64,000 bases of DNA from UBA7067 sp051880615 (GCA_051880615.1 JBJEOH010000061.1:132560-196559); one strand, 5' to 3'; positions 55,080 through 62,928 are shown, counted from the stretch's first letter. Program-made: numbers and translations. The notes: a model not told the origin generated them from the letters alone.

Positions 55080-56264
55080 TTATCCCTCAACAGCCGTAAC
55101 CAGCTCTTCCGTCCTGTCCGTCTTTTCCCAAGCAACACCAAGCTCCTCTCTGCCCATATGACCGTATGCGGCAAGAGGACGGTACTTTGTGTTCTTCAAA
55201 TCGAGCGTTTCAATAATAGCCGCAGGGCGCAAATCAAACACCCTTGTAACAGCGTTCGCAAGCTGCTCGTTTGTATATTTGCTTGTGCCGAACGAATCAA
55301 CCATAACCGATACAGGCTTTGCTACGCCGATTGCGTAAGCAAGCTGAACCTCGCAGCGGCTTGCAAGACCTGCGGCTACGATATTCTTTGCAACATAGCG
55401 TGAGGCGTATGCAGCGCTGCGGTCAACCTTTGTCGGGTCCTTGCCCGAGAAGCAGCCGCCGCCGTGTCTGCCAAATCCGCCGTAGGTGTCAACAATAATC
55501 TTTCTTCCGGTAAGGCCTGAGTCGCCCACAGGGCCGCCGATTACGAATCTGCCTGTCGGGTTGATGTAGATTTTTGTGTTCTCGTCAAAAAGCTCTGCCG
55601 GAATTATCGGCTTGATAACGCAGCTTAAAATGTCCTCACGAAGCTTGTCCGTTTCAACCTCGTCGTTGTGCTGGGTTGATACTACAACTGCGGAGATTCT
55701 CTTAATCTCATCACCATCATACTCAACCGTCACCTGAGTTTTGCCGTCGGGACGAAGATAGGGCAGTGTGCCGTCCTTTCTAACCTTTGTAAGCTGCTTT
55801 GCAAGCTTGTGGCTGAGCGAAATGCTCAGCGGCATAAGCTCGGGAGTTTCGTCGCAGGCATAGCCGAACATCATACCCTGGTCGCCTGCACCAGTCTGAT
55901 TGTAAATATCCTCCTCGCCGCTTTTAAGCTCGTAGCTTTCGTTTACGCCGAGAGCAATGTCGGCTGACTGGCTGTCGATTGATGTGAGTACAGCGCAGGT
56001 GTTGCCGTCAAAGCCGCAGCCCTCGTTGTCGTAGCCTATGTCGCAGATAACCTGACGGGCAATGGCAGGAATGTCAACATAGCACTCGGTTGTAATCTCG
56101 CCCATAACATGAACCATGCCTGTTGTCGCAGTAACCTCGCAGGCAATGTGGGCGTTCTTGTCCTGCTCTAAAATAGCGTCAACAACCGCGTCCGAAATTT
56201 GGTCGCACACCTTGTCGGGATGACCCTCGGTAACTGATTCAGATGTAAAAAAATGCTTAGCCAT
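55080..56264 (-). CDS. metK: S-adenosylmethionine synthetase
   Basis: The 394-residue protein has all MetK marks: FFTSESVTEGHPDKVCDQIS at the N-terminus, TGAGDQGMMFGYACDETPEL (about 123-142), GRFVIGGPVGDSGLTGRKII and the phosphate loop GGGCFSGKDPTKVDRSAAY (about 268-286). It makes SAM from methionine and ATP. It is preceded by a SAM-I riboswitch with its own terminator, so it is switched off when SAM is plentiful. The start follows AAAGGAG. No other sulfur-metabolism gene is adjacent. Confidence 0.97.
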   Translation of the reverse strand: MAKHFFTSESVTEGHPDKVCDQISDAVVDAILEQDKNAHIACEVTATTGMVHVMGEITTECYVDIPAIARQVICDIGYDNEGCGFDGNTCAVLTSIDSQSADIALGVNESYELKSGEEDIYNQTGAGDQGMMFGYACDETPELMPLSISLSHKLAKQLTKVRKDGTLPYLRPDGKTQVTVEYDGDEIKRISAVVVSTQHNDEVETDKLREDILSCVIKPIIPAELFDENTKIYINPTGRFVIGGPVGDSGLTGRKIIVDTYGGFGRHGGGCFSGKDPTKVDRSAAYASRYVAKNIVAAGLASRCEVQLAYAIGVAKPVSVMVDSFGTSKYTNEQLANAVTRVFDLRPAAIIETLDLKNTKYRPLAAYGHMGREELGVAWEKTDRTEELVTAVEG

Positions 56265-56404
56265 AGTAAAAGACTCCTTTCAGGTAAATATTTATTGTTG
56301 GATTATACGCTTCTTGATTCAAAGAGCCGCTTGCGGCGACAACCGGCTCTCCGCTCTTTACTCTCAACTCTTTAATTTTTACTTTTTCAGTGTCGAAAAA
56401 AGGC

Positions 56405-56545
56405 ACTGAAAAAGCCGCTTCCGAAACCGAAAGCGGCTAATAATCTCATCTTTCGGTTAAACCGCAGGATTTGGCACCTTACAAACGCAGGTTGCCGGAC
56501 TTCACAGGGCCTGTTCCCTCAGTCACTCTTGATAAGCTGATTATT
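56405..56545 (-). promoter_or_regulatory. SAM-I (S-box) riboswitch upstream of metK
   Basis: Read on the minus strand: CTTATCAAGAGTGACTGAGG, then GGCCCTGTGAAGTCCGGCAA and CCTGCG, followed by GGTGCCAAATCCTGC. These are the canonical S-box conserved elements. The expression platform is the AGCCGCTTTCGG/CCGAAAGCGGCT-type terminator with TTTTTCAG. It controls metK by transcription termination. Confidence 0.95.
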
Positions 56546-56560
56546 AAGTTGTCGAGAAAT

Positions 56561-56588
56561 ATTATAGCACAAATTTTTAGTCTGTCAA
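56561..56588 (-). promoter_or_regulatory. Promoter of SAM riboswitch-metK
   Basis: On the minus strand TTGACA (56588-56583), 16 bases, TATAAT (56566-56561). Confidence 0.85.
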
Positions 56589-56696
56589 GCGGATTTTATT
56601 AAAAGAGTGGAGTTTTAAGAGTTAAGAGTGGAGATGTGGTTGTCGCCGCAAGCGGCTCTTTGAATTAAGAAACACTCGTAACAAGGCTGTTAGTTC

Positions 56697-56812
56697 GTAG
56701 GGAACGGTCTTGACCGTTCCGGGATAGATGTAATAACTGCGATTTTCAACAAAAATATAATAGAGTATAACATTCATCAATTCGAACCGGAACAGGCAAG
56801 CCAGTTCCCTAC
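56697..56812 (-). repeat. 116-bp palindromic intergenic element, copy 9 (reversed)
   Basis: The GGAACGGTCTTGACCGTTCC arm comes first and the GGAACAGGCAAGCCAGTTCC arm last. It is flanked upstream by AGAGTGG-type heptamers and a GCCGC-AA-GCGGC hairpin, downstream by ACTCAAA-type units. Together these fill the gap between the metK promoter and ribU. Confidence 0.9.
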
Positions 56813-56866
56813 AACCTCGTTTTAGGTTACAGCAAATCCTCAAAACTCAATCCTCAAAACTCAAAA

Positions 56867-57481
56867 TTAAATCTTCTTCCCGTTGATAATCGGGGATAGC
56901 TTTTTGTAAACAATCAGCGTTATCACAACGCTTATCATACCCTTGATAAATGTAAACGGCAGGTTGAATACAAGCAGGCACTGAATGAGGTTGTCAACTA
57001 CAGGGCAGATAGCCTTATACATTCCGATGATAGCGTCCATCGGGATAAAGGCGGTGTAAATCGGATAAACTACAAAGTAGTTTGAGAATATGCTGAGTAC
57101 AGCCATTGAAGCCGCGCCGATAACCGAGCCGATGATTGCCCACTTTTTGGTGCGTTTGTACTTATAAATCAAGCCTGCGGGAACTACAAATGCACAGCCG
57201 AGGATAAAGTTGCTCAGCTCGCCGACGCCGCCTGTTGTTGTGAAGAAAACATTGATGAGGTTCTTAACAAGGCACACCACTGCGCCGCTTAAAGGACCCA
57301 TTGCAAACGATGAGATAAGCGCAGGAAGCTCGGATAAGTCAAGCTTGATGAAGCTCGGCATCAGCGGCACATTGAAGCTTAAGAACATCAATACAGTTGA
57401 CACCGCCGCCATAATAGCCGTAACGGTCATCTTGCGGATGTTGATCGGTGATTTTGTGTTTGTGTTTTTTGTGTTTGTCAT
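56867..57481 (-). CDS. ribU: Riboflavin ECF transporter S component, RibU-like
   Basis: The 204-residue product starts at ATG 57481 (MTNTKNTNTKSPINIRKMTV), behind CAGGAGAT; the longer frame runs into the riboswitch and is rejected. It has five to six membrane helices, with FIKLDLSELPALISSFAMGP and GPLSGAVVCLVKNLINVFFT as in RibU proteins. It captures riboflavin for an energy-coupling-factor (EcfAA'T) importer; the shared Ecf module is not in the window. Control by an FMN riboswitch directly upstream supports the riboflavin assignment strongly. Confidence 0.95.
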   Translation of the reverse strand: MTNTKNTNTKSPINIRKMTVTAIMAAVSTVLMFLSFNVPLMPSFIKLDLSELPALISSFAMGPLSGAVVCLVKNLINVFFTTTGGVGELSNFILGCAFVVPAGLIYKYKRTKKWAIIGSVIGAASMAVLSIFSNYFVVYPIYTAFIPMDAIIGMYKAICPVVDNLIQCLLVFNLPFTFIKGMISVVITLIVYKKLSPIINGKKI

Positions 57482-57525
57482 AACAGCATCTCCTGTAATA
57501 ATTTTTACTGCCGTCGAAACAAAAA

Positions 57526-57552
57526 GCTCCGCAGCAAACAACTGCGGAGCGA
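57526..57552 (-). terminator. Expression-platform terminator of the FMN riboswitch
   Basis: On the minus strand CTCCGCAG-TTGTTTG-CTGCGGAG followed by CTTTTTG, between the aptamer and ribU. Confidence 0.85.
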
Positions 57553-57569
57553 CAACGCCACGAAAAAGC

Positions 57570-57700
57570 GTGCATCTTCTTTCATCCGGACTATACCGTC
57601 GGTTTTGGAATTTCACCAAATCAGCTTTCGCTCGCGGACTTACACAAAAGTGCTCACCGCCGGTGGGGAATTACACCCCGCCCCGAAGACAGCATATTAA
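57570..57700 (-). promoter_or_regulatory. FMN riboswitch (RFN element)
   Basis: On the minus strand: GTCTTCGGGGCGGGGTGTAA, TTCCCCACCGGCGGTGAGCA, then AGTCCGCGAGC, TGATTTGGTGAAATTCCAAA, ACCGACGGTATAGTCCGGAT and GAAAGAAGA. All conserved RFN blocks are present. It represses ribU when FMN is abundant. Confidence 0.97.
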
Positions 57701-57723
57701 GTTATAACCTTTCGGTCACTACT

Positions 57724-57751
57724 ATTATAGCAGTATAGCCGCGTTTGTCAA
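57724..57751 (-). promoter_or_regulatory. Promoter of FMN riboswitch-ribU
   Basis: On the minus strand TTGACA (57751-57746), 16 bases, TATAAT (57729-57724). Confidence 0.85.
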
Positions 57752-57792
57752 CAGGGAATTTATTTGCATAGTATATTCGGAGGTGATTTTTT

Positions 57793-58260
57793 TTGTACTA
57801 CAATGTTTATCAGAAGCCGTACGCAAGGGCGATTTTACAGGGTGACAGCGATAATCCGCATATCAGGGGCAGAGTGACAATCTATGACTGCGGCGACGGA
57901 GTGATTGTGAATATCAAGGTCAACAACCTGCCGTATACCGATTCCGACTGTGAGGGTACATTCAATGCGTTTCATATGCACGAGGGCGGAATGTGCAGCG
58001 GCAACAAAAAGGACGAATTTGCAAATGCAGGTATGCACTACAACCCCGAAAACTGCATACACATTTCACACGCAGGCGACTTTCCGCCGCTTATCAACTG
58101 CGGCGGCTATGCCTACTGCGAGTTTTTCACAAACCGTTTCAAGGCAGAGGAGTCTGTCGGCAGAACCGTTATAATTCACGAAAACTTTGACGACTTCACA
58201 ACCCAGCCGACAGGCAACGCCGGCAAGAAGATAGCCTGCGGAGTGGTGGAACGGCTTTAA
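57793..58260 (+). CDS. Cu/Zn superoxide dismutase-like protein without signal peptide
   Basis: The 155-residue product starts at TTG 57793, with GGAGGTG upstream. It carries the SodC beta-barrel pattern: NAFHMHEGGMCSG (two Cu ligand His), NAGMHYNPENCIHISHAGDF (bridging His, Zn ligands and Asp), VGRTVIIHENFDDFTTQP (last Cu ligand His) and GNAGKKIACGVV. All seven metal ligands of SodC seem to be present. The usual active-site Arg near GNAGxRIACG is Lys here, and there is no export signal. It may be an active cytosolic SOD, a metal-binding relative or a superoxide-independent variant. It is divergent from ribU. Confidence 0.82.
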   Translation: MYYNVYQKPYARAILQGDSDNPHIRGRVTIYDCGDGVIVNIKVNNLPYTDSDCEGTFNAFHMHEGGMCSGNKKDEFANAGMHYNPENCIHISHAGDFPPLINCGGYAYCEFFTNRFKAEESVGRTVIIHENFDDFTTQPTGNAGKKIACGVVERL

Positions 58261-58310
58261 TAGAATATTTTGTTTGTTTGCAGATAAATTCAGACCGCCA
58301 ATCATATAAT

Positions 58311-58375
58311 TGAGAGTGGAGAGTATGGCGGTTGCACCGTAGAGAAGAGAGAATAGAGAAGAGAGAATAGAATTG
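58311..58375. repeat. Heptamer tracts after the SodC-like gene
   Basis: GAGAGTG units, then AGAGAAG/AGAGAAT units with the same 7-base period. The gap 58261-58738 continues with element copy 10, a GCAGC-GAA-GCTGC hairpin and further heptamers; no protein gene is seen before the toxin locus. Confidence 0.88.
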
Positions 58376-58425
58376 GTTGTCGCCGCTTTGCGGCTCTGAA
58401 ATTAATAAATACACGAAACGAGGTT

Positions 58426-58541
58426 GTAGGGAACCGGCTTGCCTGTTCCGGTTCGAATTGATGAATGTTATACTCTTTTATAATTTTGTTTAACATAGCA
58501 GTAACAGCATCTATCCCGGAACGGTCAAGACCGTTCCCTAC
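58426..58541 (+). repeat. 116-bp palindromic intergenic element, copy 10
   Basis: Left arm GGAACCGGCTTGCCTGTTCC and right arm GGAACGGTCAAGACCGTTCC. A fragment with only the right arm end lies at about 58649-58670. Confidence 0.9.
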
Positions 58542-58602
58542 GAACTCACTGCCTTGTAACGAGTTTTTTTAATTCAAAGAGCAGCGAAGCTGCGACACCA
58601 CA

Positions 58603-58730
58603 ATTATTCACTATTCATTATTCATTCTTCACTGCGGTGCTTGCACCGCCTTGACCGTTCCCTACGAACTAACAAGCTCGTTGCGAAATTCATCTTCACT
58701 CTCCACTCTTCACTCTTCACTCTAAAAAAG
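58603..58730. repeat. Heptamers (ATTATTC) and hairpin, then pyrimidine heptamers
   Basis: ATTATTC, ACTATTC, ATTATTC and ATTCTTC units run directly into GCGGTGC-TT-GCACCGC (58634-58649). A right-arm fragment of the 116-bp element follows, then CACTCTC/CACTCTT heptamers (58692-58726). Confidence 0.85.
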
Positions 58731-58738
58731 AAAATCTG

Positions 58739-58767
58739 TTGACAAAAATGTGTTAGTAATATATAAT
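58739..58767 (+). promoter_or_regulatory. Antisense promoter, toxin locus C
   Basis: Perfect TTGACA (58739-58744), 17 bases, perfect TATAAT (58762-58767), facing the minus-strand peptide gene. Confidence 0.85.
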
Positions 58768-58769
58768 TT

Positions 58770-58862
58770 GATTACAGGGAAACCGTAAAAGCGGTTAGCC
58801 TTCGAAAGGTTTTTAATTACAGTTTAACCGTCCAATGGCAGTTGGGCGGTTATTTTTTTATC
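58770..58862 (+). ncRNA. Predicted antisense RNA of toxin locus C
   Basis: This RNA would begin GATTACAGGGAAACCGT near 58770-58774 and end at the AACCGTCCAA/TTGGGCGGTT terminator with TATTTTTTT, about 90 nt. It is antisense to the 3' end of the peptide mRNA. Confidence 0.65.
58825..58860. terminator. Shared bidirectional terminator, locus C
   Basis: AACCGTCCAA-TGGCAG-TTGGGCGGTT followed by ATTTTTTT on the plus strand. The stem is the same as in locus B. Confidence 0.8.
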
Positions 58863-58921
58863 TCTTTTATGGCTTTAGTCATAGCCACTATAAGTAAAAT
58901 CAATAGCGCTAACTCAACCAT
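58850..58921 (-). CDS. 23-residue hydrophobic peptide, candidate type I toxin (locus C)
   Basis: On the minus strand ATG (58921-58919) encodes MVELALLILLIVAMTKAIKE then IKK. This is a short membrane helix with a basic tail, related in layout to loci A and B. GGGGGTG 10 bases upstream is paired with CACTCCC in a hairpin (about 58928-58950). The mRNA leader GATTACAGGGATAGTT...GGCGGTTAGC is nearly the same as in locus B although the peptide differs at most positions, so regulation is conserved more than the peptide. Its toxic action is inferred only. Confidence 0.7.
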   Translation of the reverse strand: MVELALLILLIVAMTKAIKEIKK

Positions 58922-58927
58922 AATATA

Positions 58928-58950
58928 TCACCCCCAATCTATGGGAGTGC
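58928..58950 (-). promoter_or_regulatory. Ribosome-site-sequestering hairpin, locus C
   Basis: On the minus strand CACTCCC-ATAGATT-GGGGGTG covers the Shine-Dalgarno sequence. The loop sequence differs from locus B while the stem is kept. Confidence 0.75.
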
Positions 58951-58982
58951 TAACCGCCTAAACTATCCCTGTAATCGACAAT

Positions 58983-59010
58983 ATTATACTGAATATTCTC
59001 AGTGCAGCAA
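58983..59010 (-). promoter_or_regulatory. Promoter of peptide toxin locus C
   Basis: On the minus strand TTGCTG (59010-59005), 16 bases, TATAAT (58988-58983). Confidence 0.65.
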
Positions 59011-59082
59011 TAAAAAATATCAATAAAAATCAAGCGTCAGTCATATAAATGAGAGTGGAGAGTTTAGCGTGGGAGGAATTAT

Positions 59083-59955
59083 ATGATAACGGTGCTGAAT
59101 ATTACGAAGGATAAGCGTACAGGCATTTTCGCCAGAGCCGCAGGTGCGGTGAAAAAAGGGAGCGTCACTGTAAGGACGAAAAGCTGCGGCGGCGTTACGG
59201 TGCAGCTGATAAACTGTGAGCGTTCGCAGGGTAGGGTGGACTGGGCGAAAATTGCCGGGTATGCCGCCGGCAGCCGAGGGTATGTACTGTGCGAGAGAGG
59301 ACTCCTGCTGCCGAAAAAGCTTAATCTGAAACGCTTTTATTCACGCAGTCTTTATCGGCTTATGGCGATAAACGGCGCAATCAGCGTGCTGTCGCTTTTA
59401 AAGAGCGAGTGCCGCAGAATTTCGCTTTGCTTTTGCGACTTAAGCGGCGAGTACAGCCGATATGCACCGCTGTTTCTGCCCCTGTGCGGAGATATGACAA
59501 TACTCACCAAAAGTGAACGATACAGAGCTTTTCCCGAATACGCTATGGGCGAATACGGTGCGTGCGTGCGAATGTGCAAAGATGTGCGTCAGCTTGCGCG
59601 GTGCAGCGTGATTGTTTCGCCGAGGTTTATTCCTCTTGAAAATTATCGCGGCGGTAAGTGTGTTGCTTTTACGGTCGGCGGAGTAAGCGAAAATCCGATG
59701 ATTGAAACGATAGACGGCTACAGCTGGGGAGTGCCGCCAAAGTACCGCGCACTAAAGCCGAGATTTTTGAGCAGCGAGTACTTTTCTCAGGCGCTGTATT
59801 CGATTGAGCATTGCACAGATGCGTCAAGGATATCGCCCTACGCTTTTTATATGAACGGGCAGGAGCTTACTGCGTCGGGCGTTGCGTCAGAGATTCTTTC
59901 AACAGTGAATCGTGCCCTTGACACAGAGGATTCAAAAGTTTATAATAAACTGTAA
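59083..59955 (+). CDS. Hypothetical protein, family not recognised
   Basis: The 290-residue product starts at ATG 59083, behind GGGAGGAA. It is rich in Arg, Cys and Tyr (about ten Cys) and lacks a signal peptide, membrane helices or an enzyme motif I can name. It opens ITVLNITKDKRTGIFARAAG. Mid-regions such as SRSLYRLMAINGAISVLSLL and SLCFCDLSGEYSRYAPLFLP, then FTVGGVSENPMIETIDGYSW, suggest an alpha/beta globular fold. It is followed 37 bases later by greA and may share its transcript. The codon use resembles the surrounding chromosome, so it is likely native. Confidence 0.75.
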   Translation: MITVLNITKDKRTGIFARAAGAVKKGSVTVRTKSCGGVTVQLINCERSQGRVDWAKIAGYAAGSRGYVLCERGLLLPKKLNLKRFYSRSLYRLMAINGAISVLSLLKSECRRISLCFCDLSGEYSRYAPLFLPLCGDMTILTKSERYRAFPEYAMGEYGACVRMCKDVRQLARCSVIVSPRFIPLENYRGGKCVAFTVGGVSENPMIETIDGYSWGVPPKYRALKPRFLSSEYFSQALYSIEHCTDASRISPYAFYMNGQELTASGVASEILSTVNRALDTEDSKVYNKL

Positions 59956-59992
59956 ACTATAAATTAAAACGCCGAAAAGGATGGTTGCAAAA

Positions 59993-60472
59993 ATGCAGAA
60001 TCAGAAAGAAATCTTATTGACACAAGACGGTAAAGCAAAGCTTGAGCAGGAGCTTGACGAGCTCAAAACAGTCAAAAGAAAAGAGATTGCGGAGAAAATC
60101 AAGGTTGCGCTTTCATTCGGCGACCTTTCCGAGAACAGTGAATACGACGAGGCTAAAAACGAGCAGGCTATTATCGAGGCTAAAATCAAATCTCTCGAAA
60201 TGCAGCTTCAGAACGCAAGAATTATCGACGACAGCGAAATCGACACACAGTCGGTCAGCATCGGCGTTTTTGTAAAGCTTAAGGTAGGCGGAGTAACCGA
60301 GGTTACCTACAAGATTGTTCCTACAAGCGACTCAAATCCGCTTGAGGGCAAAATCTCTGACGAATCTCCTGTGGGCGCTGCTCTTATGGGCAAAAAGCTC
60401 GGCGAAACTGTCAGCGTTGAAACTCCGGGCGGTGTGGTTGAATACAGCATACTTGACATTACAAGAGAATGA
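59993..60472 (+). CDS. greA: Transcription elongation factor GreA
   Basis: The product (MQNQKEILLTQDGKAKLEQE...) has 159 residues. ATG 59993 was chosen over 59981 because AAAGGATGG gives proper spacing. The N-terminal coiled coil (about 10-75) has GDLSENSEYDEAKNEQA, the acidic tip that acts in the polymerase channel. The C-terminal FKBP-like domain ends GKKLGETVSVETPGGVVEYS and ILDI. GreA rescues backtracked RNA polymerase by stimulating transcript cleavage. It lies just before lysS, as in many Firmicutes, separated by heptamers and a half copy of the 116-bp element. Confidence 0.96.
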   Translation: MQNQKEILLTQDGKAKLEQELDELKTVKRKEIAEKIKVALSFGDLSENSEYDEAKNEQAIIEAKIKSLEMQLQNARIIDDSEIDTQSVSIGVFVKLKVGGVTEVTYKIVPTSDSNPLEGKISDESPVGAALMGKKLGETVSVETPGGVVEYSILDITRE

Positions 60473-60477
60473 CAGAG

Positions 60478-60575
60478 CAGAGTTGAGAGTGAAGAGTGAA
60501 GAGTGAAGAGAATTTCATAACGAGGTTGTAGGGAACGGGCTTGCCCGTTCCGGTTCGCTCTTATGAGCGTTGCAT
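60478..60575. repeat. Heptamers and partial 116-bp element between greA and lysS
   Basis: AGAGTTG/AGAGTGA units (60478-60512) are followed by a GTAGGGAACGGGCTTGCCCG-type left arm. This ends after GGTTCGCTCTTATGAGCG without the right half. Confidence 0.8.
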
Positions 60576-60624
60576 ACGCTTTGTAAGGATAATCTAAAGA
60601 GAATAGAGAATAGGAGGAATAATA

Positions 60625-62115
60625 ATGGCAGAGGAGAAGACTGTGCAGAACACAGGCGACCTTTTGCAGGTGCGCCGTGACAAGCTTGCGGCTCTTCGTG
60701 AGATAGGCAAGGATCCGTTCGTTATTACAACGAGCGACAGAAATATAAAAAATGCCGAGATTGTAAAGCGTTTTGATGAGCTTGAAAATCAGGATGTATG
60801 CATTGCAGGCAGAGTTATGTCAAAGAGAGGAAAGGGCAAGGTTTCGTTCCTCGACATTCACGACATTACGGGCAAGATGCAGATTTTTGCAAAATATGAT
60901 GACTTAGGCGAGGAAACCTATAATCTGCTAAAAAAGTGGGATATAGGCGATATTGTTGAGATAAAGGGCTTTGTATTCAAAACAAAGGTCGGCGAGATAA
61001 GCGTTCACGCAAAGTCGGCAAGGCTTCTGTCAAAGTCGTTAAAGCCGCTTCCCGAGAAGTTCCACGGCTTAAAGGACACCGATTTGCGCTACCGTCAGCG
61101 TTATGTTGACCTCATTATGAACCCCGAGGTAAAGGACACCTTTATCAAGCGTTCAAAGATAATCAGCGCAATCCGCAAGTATCTCGACACACAGGACTTT
61201 ATCGAGGTTGAAACCCCGATGCTCGTTGCAAACGCAGGCGGTGCGGCGGCTCGTCCGTTTGAAACCCACTTCAATGCTCTTGACGAGGATTTGAAGCTTC
61301 GCATTTCGCTTGAGCTTTACCTCAAAAGACTTATCGTAGGCGGTCTTGAAAGAGTGTACGAGATAGGCAGAGTGTTCAGAAACGAGGGTGTTGACACTCG
61401 TCATAACCCTGAGTTTACTCTGATGGAGCTGTATCAGGCTTACACCGACTACAACGGAATGATGGATTTAACCGAAAACCTCTACCGCTATGTTGCTCAG
61501 GAGGTGCTCGGCACAACAAAGATTACATACAACGGCATCGAGATGGACCTCGGCAAGCCGTTTGAGAGAATAACAATGGTTGACGCTGTTAAGAAGTATT
61601 CTGGCGTTGACTTTAACGAGATTACAACCGATGAGCAGGCTAAGGCTGTTGCTAAGGAAAAGGGCATTGAGTTTGAAAGCCGCCACAAGAAGGGCGATAT
61701 ACTCAACCTCTTCTTCGAGGCATTCGCCGAGGAGCATATGATTCAGCCAACATTTGTAATGGATCACCCGATTGAAATCTCGCCGCTTACCAAGAAAAAG
61801 CCGGACAACCCCGACTATGTTGAGCGCTTTGAGTTCTTTATGAACGGCTGGGAGATGGCAAACGCCTACTCTGAGCTTAACGACCCGATTGACCAGAGAG
61901 AGCGCTTCAAGGCTCAGGAGGAGCTTCTCTCACAGGGCGACGAGGAGGCAAACACAACCGACGAGGACTTCTTGAATGCTCTCGAAATCGGTATGCCCCC
62001 GACAGGCGGTATCGGCTTCGGCATTGACAGAATGGTAATGCTCCTGACTGATTCCTCGGCTATCAGAGATGTTCTGCTCTTCCCGACAATGAAGTCCTTA
62101 CCGAACGACAAGTAA
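60625..62115 (+). CDS. lysS: Lysyl-tRNA synthetase (class II)
   Basis: The 496-residue enzyme has an N-terminal OB-fold anticodon-binding domain (about 55-170; CIAGRVMSKRGKGKVSFLDI, KTKVGEISVHAKSARLLSKS) and the class II catalytic core. Motif 2 appears as EIGRVFRNEGVDTRHNPEFT (about 247-266) and motif 3 as PTGGIGFGIDRMVMLLTDSS. It charges tRNA-Lys. The length is standard. The start follows ATAGGAGGAA. The hairpin after the stop (AAACCC...GGGTTT) may be its terminator. Sequence after it becomes accessory in character. Confidence 0.97.
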   Translation: MAEEKTVQNTGDLLQVRRDKLAALREIGKDPFVITTSDRNIKNAEIVKRFDELENQDVCIAGRVMSKRGKGKVSFLDIHDITGKMQIFAKYDDLGEETYNLLKKWDIGDIVEIKGFVFKTKVGEISVHAKSARLLSKSLKPLPEKFHGLKDTDLRYRQRYVDLIMNPEVKDTFIKRSKIISAIRKYLDTQDFIEVETPMLVANAGGAAARPFETHFNALDEDLKLRISLELYLKRLIVGGLERVYEIGRVFRNEGVDTRHNPEFTLMELYQAYTDYNGMMDLTENLYRYVAQEVLGTTKITYNGIEMDLGKPFERITMVDAVKKYSGVDFNEITTDEQAKAVAKEKGIEFESRHKKGDILNLFFEAFAEEHMIQPTFVMDHPIEISPLTKKKPDNPDYVERFEFFMNGWEMANAYSELNDPIDQRERFKAQEELLSQGDEEANTTDEDFLNALEIGMPPTGGIGFGIDRMVMLLTDSSAIRDVLLFPTMKSLPNDK

Positions 62116-62117
62116 GA

Positions 62118-62150
62118 AAACCCCAGTATTTATGCGGGTTTCGGGACTTT
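62118..62150 (+). terminator. Hairpin after lysS, possible terminator and island boundary
   Basis: AAAACCC-CAGTATTTATGC-GGGTTT directly follows the lysS stop. The next 40 bases contain TTTACACCAAATTTACACCA, a direct-repeat-like stretch of the kind seen near tyrosine-integrase attachment sites; no integrase gene is in view. Confidence 0.45.
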
Positions 62151-62245
62151 CCAAACCGAATAAATTTACCTCTTTACACCAAATTTACACCAATCGGTGC
62201 TAAAAACGGTGCAGAGACTAAAAAATCGCATAATTTACGGAATGA

Positions 62246-62274
62246 ATGGGCAGTCCCATAGTGGGATTGCCCAT
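62246..62274. terminator. Near-perfect palindrome upstream of the XRE gene
   Basis: ATGGGCAGTCCCA-TAG-TGGGATTGCCCAT followed by TTCTAA. It could be a terminator or an operator; the T run is short. Confidence 0.45.
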
Positions 62275-62322
62275 TTCTAATAAAGGATACATTCGTATCT
62301 GAGTGCAAAAGGAATGTTTATT

Positions 62323-62928
62323 ATGGAATTAAGTGAAAAATTACAAGAGTTGAGGAAAGAAAAAGGACTCACGCAGGAAGAACTTGCGGAAGCGTTATTT
62401 GTGTCTCGCACTGCAATTTCTAAGTGGGAATCCGGCAGAGGAGTTCCCAATATCGAGTCATTAAAAGCAATTTCAAAGTTTTTTTCAGTGTCAATAGATG
62501 AGTTATTGTCCGGTGAAGAAATACTTAAAATTGCTGACGAGGATAATAAGCAAAAGGAAAAACATACAAGAGACTTAGTGTTTGGTTTACTCGATTGCAG
62601 TTTGATTATGTTTCTGTTTCTGCCTTTCTTTGGACAAAAGGGTGATGAGATTATAAAAGAGGTATCTTTACTTTCGCTGACAGGTACCCCGCAGTATATC
62701 AAAATACCGTATTTAATTATTGTATTTGGAATTGTACTTACAGGTGTTTTGCTTCTCGCTCTACAAAATTATGAAGCAGTGTTTTGGTTGAAACACAAAC
62801 ATCAAATATCCATTGTGTTAAGCACAGTTGCTACAATAGAATTTATGATAACACTTCAACCTTATGCAGCCTTTTTCACTTTTGTTTTCTTGGCGATAAA
62901 GTCTCTGATGCTGATAAAATGGCGATGA
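62323..62928 (+). CDS. XRE-family regulator with membrane domain
   Basis: The 201-residue protein starts at ATG 62323 (MELSEKLQELRKEKGLTQEE), with AAGGAATG upstream. Residues 1-60 are a Cro/CI-type helix-turn-helix (LTQEELAEALFVSRTAISKW, ESGRGVPNIESLKAISKFFS, SVDELLSGEE). The C-terminal half has three to four hydrophobic helices (about 85-105, 125-150, 165-198), typical of membrane-tethered XRE regulators in Clostridia. It probably senses a membrane signal and controls neighbouring genes, perhaps the PAP2 gene 108 bases downstream. The sequence is more AT-rich than lysS and looks acquired. Confidence 0.85.
   Translation: MELSEKLQELRKEKGLTQEELAEALFVSRTAISKWESGRGVPNIESLKAISKFFSVSIDELLSGEEILKIADEDNKQKEKHTRDLVFGLLDCSLIMFLFLPFFGQKGDEIIKEVSLLSLTGTPQYIKIPYLIIVFGIVLTGVLLLALQNYEAVFWLKHKHQISIVLSTVATIEFMITLQPYAAFFTFVFLAIKSLMLIKWR

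Noticed and set aside
56697..56812. Terminator or attenuator role for the 116-bp element
   Set aside because: The arms lack T runs, the element occurs in both orientations and at many unrelated positions, so a specific regulatory role is not supported.
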